From Sphaerulina vaccinii (Eukaryota > Ascomycota > Dothideomycetes > Mycosphaerellales > Mycosphaerellaceae), in contig JAKUDP010000001.1 in the NCBI GenBank assembly GCA_022570795.1, positions 1,798,001 through 1,862,000 on the forward strand: a stretch of DNA of 64,000 nucleotides. The letters run 5' to 3'. The position numbers and the translations under genes are program-made. Position 1 is the stretch's first letter; each line of letters starts with the position of its first letter. Shown here one piece after another: positions 21,348 to 33,695 of this stretch. Below the pieces are notes generated by a model. It had not been told where the DNA came from. It made no database searches and saw only the letters and a program-made list of their open reading frames with translations.

Positions 21348-22683
21348 TCAAAATGCGAGCTCTTCTTCTACGCCTCCCCTATCGGCAGCGACTCCGACGT
21401 GTTCACTCTCCTCAGCAACTTCAACCTGCCCACTCCTCCTCACTTTAGTCTTTGGCAAAGGCACCCTCAACATCTCAGCATATCTCAACGTATTCTTACT
21501 ACTCCCCACATCCGCCAAACTAGGATTCACACAAGCGACAACCACAGTTCTACTCTCCCTCCCACTCTCAGGATCAAAAACATGCTTCAAAACTCTCGTC
21601 AAAGCACTCTGTCTTATCGGGACTCTCACATCCTTTTTCTTGCCGCGACTCTTGGCGGCTTCAATTTCTGCTTTCCCTCGAATACAGTCTTTCAATACTG
21701 ATAAACTGATATTGATCTCTTTCGTTTCTCTCATACGATCTGCACCATGAAAAGCGACATCTCGCGCTGCTTCGGAACCAGCGAGATCGATGAGGTAGAG
21801 TAGACCATCGGGTTCTTTGCGAGGTCTGGAGTTATCTTTGATGCGGATACGACAGATACTGTGCGATCTTGATGAAGTATCATTCTTCGAAGTTGAAGCC
21901 GTGGCGCGATATGTGTTCGCCTGAGCTATGAGATCTAGAACATCTTCTTTCGAGTAGATTTGACATTCTTGAGCACCTGCGAGTTGTGTCGTACCAGAGG
22001 AGTCTTGAAGGACTTGGATAGGCGAACGAGAATCGAGTAAGTCGAAAGCGGAGTTCCCAGCAAGATCGCAAATCGTGATGTACAGCTCTAGTTGATCATC
22101 TTCCAGTGTGAGATCTATCAGCGACAAAGCAGCCAGGGTTTGAAGTTGACTGATCGTGTACGTCTTGCCAGATCCAGTCTGTCCATACGCGAAGAGCGTT
22201 CCAATGCCACCAAGTCGGGCGAAAGCGACAAGATCAAGAACGAGATCATCGAATATGTCTTCTGTTGTCGCTTCCGCTGTGTAGAGCTTGTCTACTTTGT
22301 GTTTCGTAGACTACACGATCAGTCACACTCTTTCACTCACGGAAGAAGTCCGTCTTAGTTTTACTTACCTTCAAAATTGGTCTCCCGTATGGATAATTAT
22401 ACAGATCATGAAGATCAACAACCGTGCTACGTCCAGTAGTCTTTGATTTTCGAGGATATACAGCACACGGGAACTTCTCCGCGAGATCGTTGCTGAGCAT
22501 TGGACGTATTCGTGCAGCGACAATCATGGCTGGGTTGCATAGCTCCGTGATTGTCTCTTCTTGAACTTCTTCGTCTGCAGGTGTACTTTCATGACGACTG
22601 AAGTGTACTGCTGGCGCACTGCCATCGAAACCAGCGACTAGCTTTTCGTATAGCGCAGCATTTCTCAAGTAGAACTTGTCCAT
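21348..22683 (-). CDS. Kinesin motor-domain protein
   Basis: Two clear exons, 22683-22369 and 22310-21348, with a 58-nt intron (GTAAGT donor, GTGTAG acceptor) in phase 0, give 425 residues from ATG 22683. The motor shows the P-loop GQTGSGKT at about 148-155, switch I NDTSSRSHS and switch II LIDLAGSE. A kinesin-13-like NISLSVLKDCIRG helix and FDPESGRESRTVVVACVNPS are also present. The frame stays open and protein-like upstream of the ATG to about 22744 (GDWPQFPHMDKFYLRN), with an acceptor-like CCGCAG there. An additional 5' exon in 22745-23100 is therefore likely. Only a short acidic tail follows the motor, with no long coiled coil. It probably acts as a microtubule motor or depolymerase. Confidence 0.85.
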
Positions 22684-22744
22684 GTGTGGAAACTGTGGCC
22701 AGTCGCCCGGTGGTGATGAATGTTCTAGATCGTGAACGTCTCGC

Positions 22745-23177
22745 GAGCTGCGGATTGATGTTCAGTAGACACTGACATTAAACTGTGCATTTGAGTGTCG
22801 TATTGTGCTATTGCCTCATTCATGCCTGGCGCCTGTTGCTGGGTCAATCCTTCACTAACCTTGATAGGAGATCCTTGCATGTGCAGGGGTAGACAAGAGA
22901 AGTAGTGATCTGCATGTGTTATTCTTGGCGAGTATAAAGCCAAAGAAGACATAGAAGGTCTGAAGTGGTAACGTCTGTCGTTGTCTTCAATGATAGTATA
23001 CAATGTTAATGCTTGGCCAGCCATCGCTCGTGCGCTACACTCTTCCTTCTCCAACACATGCTTATTGCGCATACCATATCCATTTCAGGCCATTCTTCCA
23101 ATTGCAAAGCCCTGTTTCCGCAACATGTTCACTCGTGGTTTCAGCCGCCCCATTGGATCCGAGTTGAGAGGTAAAGT
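22745..23177. other. Possible 5' exon region of the kinesin gene
   Basis: A minus-strand open stretch ending MQGSPIK followed by a GTTAGT donor near 22860 could be an upstream exon. The frame does not close with the acceptor I can see near 22745, so it is left unassigned. Confidence 0.3.
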
Positions 23178-26100
23178 CTACTTACGCCCACCTCTCTTCT
23201 TGGTCTGCTTGACGGCGAATCCACTAAGGTCGTCCTTTGGTGGCTCCTTGGCCGTAGTCTTCTTTGCAACCTCACTCCAACCACTTGCACCATTTGCGGG
23301 ACTAGCGCTCTTTGGCATCGCGGTATCAATCAGTCCCTTGTCGGCAAGACGCTTACGGCGAATGAACTCTTCGGCGAAGTGTCGAGAGTCGATGGTGGAG
23401 GACACTCCGTGAACTGCTTCAGTAATGATCTCGTTGTCAGGAGGCAGACTCATGAGGGTAGAGACAAAGTCCTCAACTGAGATACCCTTAGCGAGATCAG
23501 GTCGAAGATCGTTGATGGCCCACTTCTTGAACTCCTCTTGAGCATTGACGGCGGCAGCTCCGGCTGTTGCGCTTCTAGCAGGTTGTCTCCTCGATGCCGC
23601 GACTGGTGGCTGCACAGTAGGCACAATGCCGGAGCTCACGGTGCGTACAGATGGTGTGACTGGTGCTGGAGTCTTAACTTTGCCACTGGCACCGACCGTG
23701 GTCCAAGCACTGCTGCCAGTATTGATCTGCGGAGGCTGGGCGTTGACCTTGCCTGCGAGATTTGCGTAGCTCTTGCCTCCAGCTGGTGCAGCGACACCAG
23801 CCATTGCGTTGGCCAGTGCAGCTTGTTGCTGAGCTTGAGCGGCGTTCCTACGCTTACGCGATTCTTCTTCCTTCTGGATCTGAGCGAGAGTCTTCGAAGC
23901 TGACGCGCCGCTTGGTTTCTGAGCAGTCTTTGCCCAAGCTGCAGGAGCTCCACCAGTAGGGGTCGCAGGAGATGGTGCACCCCAAGTCGCCGACGTTGGG
24001 ATGCCAGGAGCAGGTGCAATGACTTGCTGTTGTGCTTCCAATTCCTTCTGGAACGCAGCACGACGGGCAGCGCTAGCAAGAGCTTCCGCCTGCTCTGCTT
24101 GCCGTGCCTCAGCCTCCTGGATCTCGCGCAGAGAGGGGCCCTTGGGTGCCTCAGCTGGCTCTTTGGCCCACGGTGCGACAGTGGCGCTAGGAGTATCGAC
24201 AGATGGCGACTGGGAAAGACCACGCGATTCGGTTTGCAGCTGGTCTGCCACACTTTGTCTCCCAGCTCGTTGTGCAGCTGGGGCTGGAAGTGGAGATTGC
24301 GAAGGTGCAGGAGGGAATGGCTGTGGTAGACCGGGCTGCTGAGGAGCCGGAGAGTGCTTTGCAGAAGCGGCCTTCTGTACTTGCTCCGTAAGAGACAAGG
24401 GCTCTTGAGGCTGCTCGTGCGAGGCACGTGCTTGCGCAACTGGTGACCCAACACTGCTCTCTGTGGCGGATTCGTCAACGTGATGGGCTGCTGACTTTCC
24501 TTGACTTGCCTGAGCGCGAGCTTGTTTGGCAGACTGCTGCAGAGCTTGACCTTGAAGCTGCTGGAACTGCTCTAAGCGTTCTTGCGTTGCATGAGCTTGC
24601 TCGCTCTCGTTTGCATCATGCTCGGCCTGCTCTTGTTGTAGCCGAGCACGGTCTTCATACATCTGTTGGATCTTGCCCTCATGCTGTTCTGGCTGTTGCT
24701 GTTGCTGTTGTCCGATGAAGGGCTGCCCTGGTGCGCCGAACTGGCCAGGTTGCTGACGATTGTCGTTCATGTTCAATCGATCCATGATACCTGGGATCTC
24801 CTCCTCGCGGATGTGGCCAAGCGAGGGAGCACCGACAGCACCAAGCCCGCTACCTTGTGGTCGGTTGAAAGTATTGTCGAAGAAACCTTGACCGCCAGTG
24901 GAGCCCGTTGTTGGTCCTTGAGCAGGACTCTGCTGATAGTTAGGCGGGCTTGCGATACTTCCGAAGCTTGGCTGTGATTGCAGGCTATGCGCACTGCTGT
25001 GGTGATGAAGCTGGCTTGGAAGACCCATGCCACTGTGAGCTCCACCAAGCTGCATTCGTTGCTGAATCTGGGCCTGTGCAAGATGTTCCTTCTGTCGCGC
25101 CATCAGATACTGCTCCTCTTGCTTCCTACGCTCAAGCGCGTTCTGCTGCTCGGCAGTCAGAGTCGTGCCGAAGCTTGGAAAGCTTGACGCGAATGGTGGC
25201 TGTGCGTTGCCTGGAGTAGCATTACTACCACCAGCACCTGCAGTGCCTCCAATCGCACCAGCCCATGCGTTTGGTCCAGTCTGCGTGACCGAGCCATGTG
25301 GGATTCCAATTTGCGGCACAAGGAATGGCTCACGAGAGTTGCCGATACGCCGAATAAGCTGAGCTAGCGGTTCGTAGTCTTGATCCTCGTACTTCTTCAC
25401 CAAGAGTTCAGGTGAGAAGAACCCGGCCTTGTACCAATCGTGCATTTCTAAGCCAGACCAAGGTCCCTGCGTCTGCCCTTGTGGATCGCGATAGATCCAT
25501 CGCATGCGATCGGGCATAACCATTGTGCGTTGCTGAGGTGCTGGAGGCTGGTTCGAGGCTGAACTGCCCGGTATTGGCTGACTCTGAGCTTGTTGCTGAG
25601 ACTGTTCGTGAAGGTGTTGTTGACTTTGTTGGTGATGAAGGTCGGCCGAGTCGTGTTGCAGTTTGCCAGTTTGATTGTCATTGAACCCTTGGTTTGCGAA
25701 CGGGCTTTCCGCTGACCTGCCGAAGTCGCCCAGTCCACCGAAAGGCTGAGCTGGCCTGTCGTGGCTACTGTCTCGATCTTGATGACCGTCGTTGTGGCGC
25801 ATTTGATCCTGCACCTGAGACGGAAACATGCTAGCCATACGACTACCGCCATACGAAGCGCCCTGCGAGCCGAAACCACCAAGGCCTGCCAGACCAGGCG
25901 ACTGCATATCAACGAGTGGGTTCGAGAAGATGCCTCCACCGAAAGCGTTCGTCAGGCCAGAAGTCTGCCTGCCAGGAGTACCTAGCCCGCCTTGCGAAGC
26001 TGGCCAAGCCGATGCGCCTGGAAGTGCTCCCAACTGACCAAGTCCACTCAAGCCACCAGAGAAGACGCGCTGCGGGCCAACACTTGATGTCTGGCTTCTG

Positions 26101-27901
26101 TCGCTTGCTGGACCTTGGCCATGGGTACGGCCTAGGTTCGGCAATGCTCCAAGACCACCCAAGCCACTGAGCTGCTGCTGCGACGTATCCGCGCCGAACT
26201 GGCCGAGACCAGGAAGATGGCTGTTAAGCACATCACTGCTCTCATTATCGTTCTGCTCGCCCATGCGGTCAGCACCGTGCTGTTCGGGTGACTTATATGG
26301 GTTGGTGTCGGTCGGGCTCATCGGTTCGTGGCCGCCAGAATGTTGCAGTCCCATGCGCTGGTGCGCTGGAGTCTGCTGGAATCCGTGGGAGAAACCTTGA
26401 GTGTTGTCGGAAGTCATGCCAAATGCACCAAACCCGAAATCGCCTTGTGTGCCTTGGCGACTGGGGGTGCCGAAGCCCTGGTATCCTTGCCTGGGGTGAG
26501 GAGGACTAACGTCTTCATCCGCAGCTAGCGCTGCACTACCCGTGGGCAAATCTTCATCGGCCTCGTCCAGAGATTCATTCGCATGCTCAGCACGATAGGC
26601 ATCATTCTCGTTCACTCGTGCCAGTGCAGAGATACTGGGTTTGGTCTCGAGAGTCCTTGCGGTGCCATCATCGCCACTGTCTTTGCCCACCACATTCTTG
26701 AACAATCTGCTTTCAGATCTTCCCCCAAGTCCAGAGCCTGATTTGCCACCAGGTGCGGCTTGCTGAGCAACAGTACTCGGCAGGCCAAAGCTGCCAAATG
26801 AGCCCATCGGAGCAAATCCTGCGCTCTGAGGAGCTGGACCGGTAGACCAAGGCGACGAAGGGGCAGCGAATCCAGCAGAAAGTGGTCCAGTAGGGTTGCG
26901 TCTCACAGTGCCATATGACGAAGACACACCTTTATCGTCGCCATCCTTCTCGTCAGACTTGTTAAGATTCTGTTCAGTTCGACGCCGAAGTAGTGACGCA
27001 GGTGGCGAAGGAGCGCGTTGGTCGGCGTAACCACCAGGAGAAGACACGCCTTGCGGAAATGGATAAGACTCGCTGGTCTCCCGGCGGCGTCCACCACCTC
27101 GAGCAACACTTGGTGATGGGAGTCCAAACGCGCCGCCGGGAGTAGTAGCACCAGTAGAGATACTAATCTTTCGTCCTGGGCCACCATTGGTTTGTTGGCC
27201 ATCCTTGTTCGTAGGCTTGATGGGCGTGTTCACAGAAGTGGCAAAGAGCTGACACTGTGTTAGCATGACTCTTGATTTTATGCCTCCATCTTCACGCACC
27301 TCTCGCTCCTCCTCATCCATATCTGAACCTAGGGGTTCGCCAGAGCCGTCTCTGTCCCAAGCCTGTTCAGGGCCAGGCTGAGCATCACGACTGTTCCATG
27401 ACGGAGTGGCCCCATTCGTGATATCAGGCTGCCAGCCACCCACCAGATGCGCTGCCAGCCCATCGCTCGGCCCATTCTCCTTGCTCTGCTGTTGCTCAAA
27501 AATCGCGTACATTTGTTCCTTCGTGTATCTTGTACTGTCTGAGGTCCCGTTGGTACGAAAGGGAGGAACATAGCGAGGTGGTTGCGGAATGGAGCCGGGA
27601 GTCTGTGTTGTGGAAGGGAGGCCATTGGTAGCACCTGAAGGTCGCCGGAAAGTCTGCGTTGCGCCATTCGTTCGATGTAATCTGTGCACAGATCCATATC
27701 AGCTTGTGTCCCATATTGTGTCTTCTTGTCATATTTCTCCATCCTCGCGCTCTGTCGCATGTCGCGTGTGCGCTTGCCATTCCGTATGTCCTTCCCGCGC
27801 ATCGTTGGTATCGCCACTCACCTTTCAGTCGCAGCATCGCGTGTGGTATTGTTGGGGGTGCCATTGCCGGCGGCGGCTGATGCAAAAGAGGACGGAGCCA
27901 T
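23178..27901 (-). CDS. GYF-domain protein (SMY2/GIGYF-like)
   Basis: Three exons, 27901-27822, 27681-27300 and 27248-23178, product 1510 residues. Exon 1 gives the typical start MAPSSFASAAAGNG. Intron 1 (140 nt) has a GTGAGT donor and CACAG acceptor. Intron 2 is 51 nt with a GTGCGT donor, a GCTAAC branch point and a GTCAG acceptor; it is a multiple of three without a stop. The GYF domain lies at about 725-790 (RMRWIYRDPQGQTQGPWSGL, then MHDWYKAGFF) and binds proline-rich PPG-type ligands. The rest is Gln/Gly/Pro-rich disorder, with coiled-coil Gln/Glu/Ala stretches and a C-terminal helical region (WAINDLRPDLAKGISVEDFV). The likely role is in mRNA or translation repression and COPII-linked traffic, as in the family. 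The stop codon lies inside a GTAAGTAG sequence. Confidence 0.9.
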
Positions 27902-30218
27902 TGGATGGTCTGTGGGTGTTTCGAGGAGCAGATGCTTCACGGAGGAGAGTTTGGTGGTCGAGAGATCAAGTGCTTCGAGATGGATCCTGGTATAAGCAGG
28001 AGAGATATAGCTGAGGGCAGCTGTCGTTGGTGTTGAGGCTGAATTCGATGTGTTCGCTTGCTGTAGACTGGACGTGGTGGAGAGCAAAGAGAAGGTTGTC
28101 GCGTGGCCCTGTGAAGTCTTCAAAATGAACTTTGTCTGTGCATAGGGCTAGTGCGATGGGCAGCATCACGTAGTTCCTGCATCAACTCTGTAACAACCAC
28201 CACAACTCCTGCATACCATACGATATGCTGGACTTCACGACTCGATTACGATTCCCCTGTTCAGAGCAGGATACTGGCCGCCGCAAGAATCAACTCCCGA
28301 TGGCAATAACACAGTCTACCACGCGCCGACACGATATCGACGCGTGAGCTTGTCGCGATCCAAGAGAGCTCTTTTGCCAGCTGCAAACACGACCCAGGAT
28401 ACGTTATGAATCTACATCTACCGTCGCACTGCGCAGGTATTTCTGTTATCGTGCAGGAAATAGCTGTCGTCTTCATGTACTGCTACGAGCATGGCAGTCT
28501 CGTTTCTGCTTGGCCCAGCCTCTCGAGAAATATCCTCGCTGACACCTGAGGCAAACACGTCTTCCGATTTTATCCGGTCACCCGAAACGACGACATCTCT
28601 GCTGATATCCGTGAGAATCTGCAATGGACCGACAGTAACCTCAAGGTTACAGCTTATCACACTTTCTCGTGCTGCGATGTAGCGGGCCACTGGCGTTCCC
28701 ACATTTCAACGCATCAACTTCTGTCTGCACACGATCGGTGTTGAAAGGCATTGACCTAATCAAGAGCTACGTGACAAGATCAACAACCTATCGATGCATA
28801 AGTCTTTGCGCCGACTTGCACTCACTCTCGATTTGCAAGATCCAAGTTTCAACCTATGCTCAAGGGCGATGACAATGCCCAAAGTCAGGATAAAGACTTG
28901 GTGATTTGGCTGCCCTTGGGAAACGGTTGCACATTGGGTTGGCCATGAGCCAATTGATGGAACTGCCGCCCACTTGACGAAAGCCCGCGCATGGTCGTTA
29001 TGATCTGCACCAATTCCCATGTTACTTGGCGCACATGCGGTGGCACATGCGCTGTTTCCGCACGTTCGAGATATGCGGCTGGCCATCTCTCGTGTCCAAG
29101 ATCTTCGGCACTATCCGTCTGGTGCCAACAGCTTCGGCACTATCCGTCTGGTGCCAACAGCTTGACACGACTATGCGAGGACACCTTCCGACGCGACTGG
29201 TATCTGTGTTCTAAACAGATGTGGCCCTGCTGCTTCATGCTGTTATCGTGTCTGGTGAAGTCAAGCTCATTTGAACATCAAGCAGCTCACACTTACTGAC
29301 GTGTCTATCAGGTCTCGCTACAAGCCTCGTCGCCGAATAAGTACTATCTGTAGCTATGATCGATCAGCACAGGATAACATTTCCAATCATAGGCATTGCC
29401 AATCAGAGGCACTGAGTGCAGACCGGTTGTCCCTTGATTGGACAGGACATCACCCTCACGTGCAGACATCTCAGCGCTACGACAGCTGTTGACAGTTGTT
29501 TGCTTCATCCTGCTGTGCAACGCTACCAGTCCCCTAGACTCGCACTTGGAACGTCAGATCCGCATCTGAGGCCCCGCACGACAGATCTTCCCGGGACATG
29601 ACCTGCGAAGACGGTCATCCTCCGTATACTGGACTAAAAATGAGTGACGATCTCGTGGGGGCTGTGCCACGTACTGCCCAAGCATATCATCACCATCCAC
29701 GCCATGCACTCGCTTGATAGATCTAGTAGGGTTCAGTGGACCTTAGCTGAGAAGTGGCAAAGAAACGGACGATATGCCTGCGATGCTCCTCATGCTCCTG
29801 CTTCGCTTGGAGTCGCCCAACTACTAGACCTGTACTGGCCACTCTAAGAGCTGCTTGCGAGCGAAGCCATTATGCAGTAAGCTGCAATCGGCGGAGTCAG
29901 CTCCAGTCCAGAGCTTGTTCATGCAGCTCTACAGAGTCCGGCGACACAGCTGTGCTGATCTGTGCGCTGTGCGGTTGTAGATGACTTTTACGATTGGTTG
30001 TCCAGGACCCGCTGTTTGACAAGCCAGCAGTGGCGACTTTCTTCACGCAACATCGACCGCCTCCCCATGATCGCAAATTCATATATGGTCTTGTCCTCAC
30101 CGCCTTTCTTTTCTCTTCTTCACGTTTGTGTCGTTTGGCACTTGACAATTTTCAACGCAACGCTTGCAGTGGCTTCCATCACAAGCACGACAGTTTCACA
30201 GAATCAGCAAGCACCGAC
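27902..30218. other. Long gene-poor stretch
   Basis: This is 2.3 kb upstream of two divergent genes. The frames at 28261-28702 and 29644-29850 lack ATG-to-stop plausibility or splice context. A perfect 29-nt tandem duplication lies at 29103-29160. No RNA gene was recognised. Confidence 0.4.
29103..29160. repeat. Perfect 29-nt tandem duplication
   Basis: The 29-nt unit starting CTTCGGCACTATCCGTCTGG and ending GTGCCAACAG occurs twice back to back (29103-29131 and 29132-29160) without a mismatch, so it is recent. Confidence 0.85.
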
Positions 30219-31131
30219 ATGATGGCTCATGGCATGAACATGCAACAAGACATCAACCCTTTCATGGCGGCTATGATGATGCAACAATGTGGTATGCCCA
30301 CTTTAGGCCGAAGAAGCATGGGCTATGGTGAGCTTCTCAACAATACATGCTCTGCGACATCCTCTAACTTAGTCTAACCTCAGGTTCATCACCCTTCGGT
30401 GCCGACGGACCAGTCCCTGTACATCAAATGAACTGGCTCAGGCACGGCATGGGCAACCACGGAATGCAAGATACCCAATTCGGCGCAGGACAATATCCCA
30501 ATCCACGATCTCCGTTTCCTTTAGGCCAATTTGCGTTCCATAACCCTATGATGGGAGGCGGGTTCTCCGCTCCTGGAGGTGGAGGCATGCATCAAGGTGC
30601 AATGGACTGTAATAGTATGATGGGTCTGGGGATGTGGCCTGGTATGATGATGAGTGGTGGCGGTCGAGGCGGTGGCATGGGAATGGGAGGCATGTCCATG
30701 AATCCTTTTATGTTTGGCGGTGGTGGAGGCGGCGGTATGAACGATTTCATGATGTCTGGTGGTCTTGGCATGGACGATGACGATGACGATGGGGTGTGGG
30801 ATGCTGATGCTGATGAGGCTGATCCATTGGCAATGTTTTCCAGGGCTATGAAGAAAGGCAGAAGGAAGAGAGGAGGTAAGCTATGTCCTTTCGCATTCTC
30901 TATTGATGATGGCTCGGTGCTGAGTTCTTGATGCTTCAGATGGCTTTAGCCTCGGTTGGCAGATTGGTCTGCCGTTTGATCTCTATCTTGGACGATTACC
31001 TGATAAGAGTTGGAAGAAGACTTGGGGATGGTAGTGCTGAATGCTGACTTTGGAATGCAGGCAATGCTATGGGTGGCAGCGGCATGAATATGAATGCAAT
31101 GTTCGGAATGATGCCAGGCAATCGAATGGGT

Positions 31132-31166
<35 letters not shown>

Positions 31167-31266
31167 TGGCATAGGCGGCATGGGTGGCATGGGTGGTATG
31201 GGCGGAATGGGTATGGGAGGACTAGGAGGAATGGGCGGCATGGGAATTACTGTTGGCTGCATGTGA
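30219..31266 (+). CDS. Gly/Met-repeat low-complexity protein
   Basis: Three exons, 30219-30327, 30384-30875 and 31061-31266, product 268 residues; both junctions keep the frame (G|GT and G|GC). Intron 1 has GTGAGC with a CTAACCTCAG end. Intron 2 (185 nt) has GTAAGC with TGCAG. The N-terminal half is Met/Gly/Asn/Pro-rich (MMAHGMNMQQDINPF, GMHQGAMDCNSMM). An Asp run (DDDDDD) and then a basic cluster KKGRRKRGG follow. The C-terminus is a run of Gly-Gly-Met repeats ending GITVGCM. No globular domain is visible. It could be an RNA- or metal-binding, phase-separating or chaperone-like disordered protein, but this is speculation. I do not recognise the family. Confidence 0.65.
31126..31246 (+). repeat. 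GGCATGGGC-type codon repeat
   Basis: The 9-nt unit GGCATGGGC/GGTATGGGC is iterated about a dozen times and codes the Gly-Gly-Met repeats of the protein at 30219-31266. Frequent third-position changes show that it is not a very recent slippage product. Confidence 0.75.
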
Positions 31267-32083
31267 TATCCACGGAGGCGTTGGCGTCATATCAAAAGTA
31301 TAGATGAGTATGTGAACCAAGCTCTGGTGTATTTGTGCGATTAGAAGTGCCCTCCTACTAGCATAGCACGAGTGCTGTGTTCGGACGCAATGCTAAGCAG
31401 TATAGGTGTCTTCTTGAGTTTCACTTGTCGCTGCCTTCGAAGGATGGGATAGATGATCTAGACGAACCCATCAGCACAGAGTTGTCGCTGTGCCACATAT
31501 GGTTGCACATGAAACAAGGAAGCCTTTCGTAGTCGGCATCATTGTTTCTCACTACTGCGAAGATGTCTATATCGTCCCAGCTGTTCTCCATGTAAGTCAA
31601 CAGTCGCTTGAGACCTTTGTGAAGCCAGCTAACGCATGTATTCCAGCATACTGCTTGTATCGAGTGCTTGATCTTTTGTGCCTCAACTGCAACTCACATG
31701 GCCGACCTATGAATGTCAATATATGGCCGACAAAGAAGGATGATCGTAAAGCGTGTTGTGGGAGGTCTGAGTAAGACAGCTCCCGATGAGTTCTGAACCT
31801 TTGAGGAGATACTTGTTATGATAGAATCTTGGGCTTCTCTCGTGAGAACTTAAAGATGGTGCCAAGAAGAAGTGTGGAACACGAAAATGTCACGTCTTCC
31901 TTGCAGGGATCGGACATTCGCAAATTGGACTCCATCTCTTGTGCACTCACTCCATCAGGCAACGACATTTCGCACAGACGCAATGCTTCAACAACAACAA
32001 CTCATCTCACGGTCATCCTCGGACGATGGGAATCGAGAGCTTTTGCCACATGCCGAGCTCACAAAACGCGTAAACTGGAAACA
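31267..32083. other. Intergenic, no gene recognised
   Basis: It contains the 3' flank of the Gly/Met gene and the promoter of the acetyltransferase gene. Open frames at 31490-31774 and 31829 onward are not supported. Confidence 0.4.
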
Positions 32084-33548
32084 ATGGATGTGATACGTCC
32101 TGCCGGTTCGTCCGGGCAATGCCTCTGTTGCGTTCCTGAGCTGACACACGACAGGACTGAACGAGAAGAGATGCGCTGTCAGAGAATTCCTCGGGCTGTA
32201 CAACAACATCATCACGATTGGGACATATAGCGGTCCTTCCCAGATCACCGAAAGCGATGCCATCCGAGCACTCAAGAGCTGCATTATCGAGCATCCAGCT
32301 CTCTCAACGAGCATACGCTATGCAGAGACCGAAAAGTTCCACCTGGTCCGACCAGCCAAGGTAGATGTCAGCCAGCATCTGCAGATTACCGACAATATCG
32401 GTGAAGGCAATGAGTTCCTGCAACAAGTTCTCGAGCGCTTGCACAATCATCCTATCACAGAAGAAGATGATCTGCCACAATGGCGAGCACATTTGATCCG
32501 TCTGGACAGAGGCTTTCATCTCGCCTTCGTCTCTTCTCACACGCTTGCCGATGGCATGTCTGGGTATGCATTCCATAGTACGTTCCTCCACGCACTTCAG
32601 GATTTGGCAGCCAGCGACGTAGACGACAATGATATCCTGCACACAGCAAGACATTGGAATCCACTACCTGCTCTCGACAAAGCCGGAAACCTTAGCATAT
32701 CCTGGTCGTATCTGCTTGGTCCCGTGGTCAACGAATATCTTCCCAAGCCTGTCACCAAGATGCTTGGGATGCAGACCGAACAGCCAACAGATGCATGGTT
32801 CGGTTCTTCGGAACGTCCAATCCTCCCGGAAGATGGCGATCTGCTTCCTACTGCAGTCCAGGTGGTCTCCGTGTCAGAAGCAGTGACAAAGGCAGTGTTG
32901 ATCAAGTGCCGCTCGCGGAACGCCCGACTCACTGGGTTGCTGAACTATCTGGCTGCGCGATGTCTTTCCCGTGCACTGCATAGGCGAGGTCGGAAGGCTA
33001 CCTCCTTCCAAGCCGCAACTGCTATCGATTTGCGCTCAGCTCTTGGTGCTGGAGAAGGCAAAATGGCGAACTACGTCTCGGCAATCACGGAGATGATTTC
33101 CATTGACGTGACCCGCCAATCTCAAGGATTGTCGGAGTTTAATTGGTCTGATGTCAGTAAGATCACTGCTCATCTTGGTGCCGCATCGAAGACGCTTTCG
33201 GATCAGCCTGTGGGGCTGTTGCGATATCTTACCAACTTCCGAGAATGGACGCTGAAGAATGCGAAGACTTCCTCCGATACGTCCTTCGAGATCAGCAATC
33301 TTGGCGTGTTTGACGGCGGTGATACTGGTCCAGCTCCATCGGGATGGTGTATAGAGCAAATGCTATTCTCACAGTCTGCGAACGGTACTGGACCGCCTCT
33401 CAACTTCAACATTGCAAGCGCGAAGGGCGGCGACCTAACTGTGACGGCGACTTGGTGGAGAGGCATGCTAGGCGTCTTGGATGAAGGGATCTTCGTGGAG
33501 GAAGTTTGCGAGGCTCTTGCGAGCGATTTGAGGTTTCTTGCTGCGTAG
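32084..33548 (+). CDS. Alcohol O-acetyltransferase (AATase/Atf-like) family
   Basis: Two exons, 32084-32105 and 32155-33548, joined as CCG|GA across a 49-nt intron (GTTCGT donor, GCTGAC branch point, CGACAG acceptor), product 471 residues. The N-terminus is typical of the family: MDVIRPAGLNEKRCAVREFL, then LYNNIITIGTYSG. The catalytic HxxxD motif is H136-TLA-D140-G in SSHTLADGMSGYAF. A conserved C-terminal part reads FEISNLGVFDGGD and SQSANGTGPPLNFN, as in fungal alcohol acetyltransferase/N-acetyltransferase proteins (BAHD-like fold). It would transfer acetyl from acetyl-CoA to an alcohol or amine; yeast relatives make acetate esters or detoxify compounds. The specific substrate cannot be told. 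Confidence 0.85.
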
Positions 33549-33695
33549 TGAGCTGTCGACATGCTCGTAGTTGCCTCAATTCAGGACTTAACACGGCGGC
33601 TGTGGAAGCGGCCTTGGAAGTTGCGCTCCTTCCTCAACGCGAGACCGTAGGTGAATTGACTGACTATCTTGCTAATACGACTTGACTTCATCCCT

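Noticed and set aside
23538..25219. Plus-strand frames opposite the GYF gene
   Set aside because: Antisense of Gln/Ala-rich coding sequence, which commonly leaves long open complementary frames.
28261..28702. Minus-strand frames that look mildly protein-like
   Set aside because: The longer one starts with GTG only, the two frames overlap and do not splice into one product, and no domain is visible.
31829..32230. Plus-strand frame overlapping the acetyltransferase start
   Set aside because: The acetyltransferase exon structure (MDVIRPAG|LNEKRC) explains this sequence in another frame.
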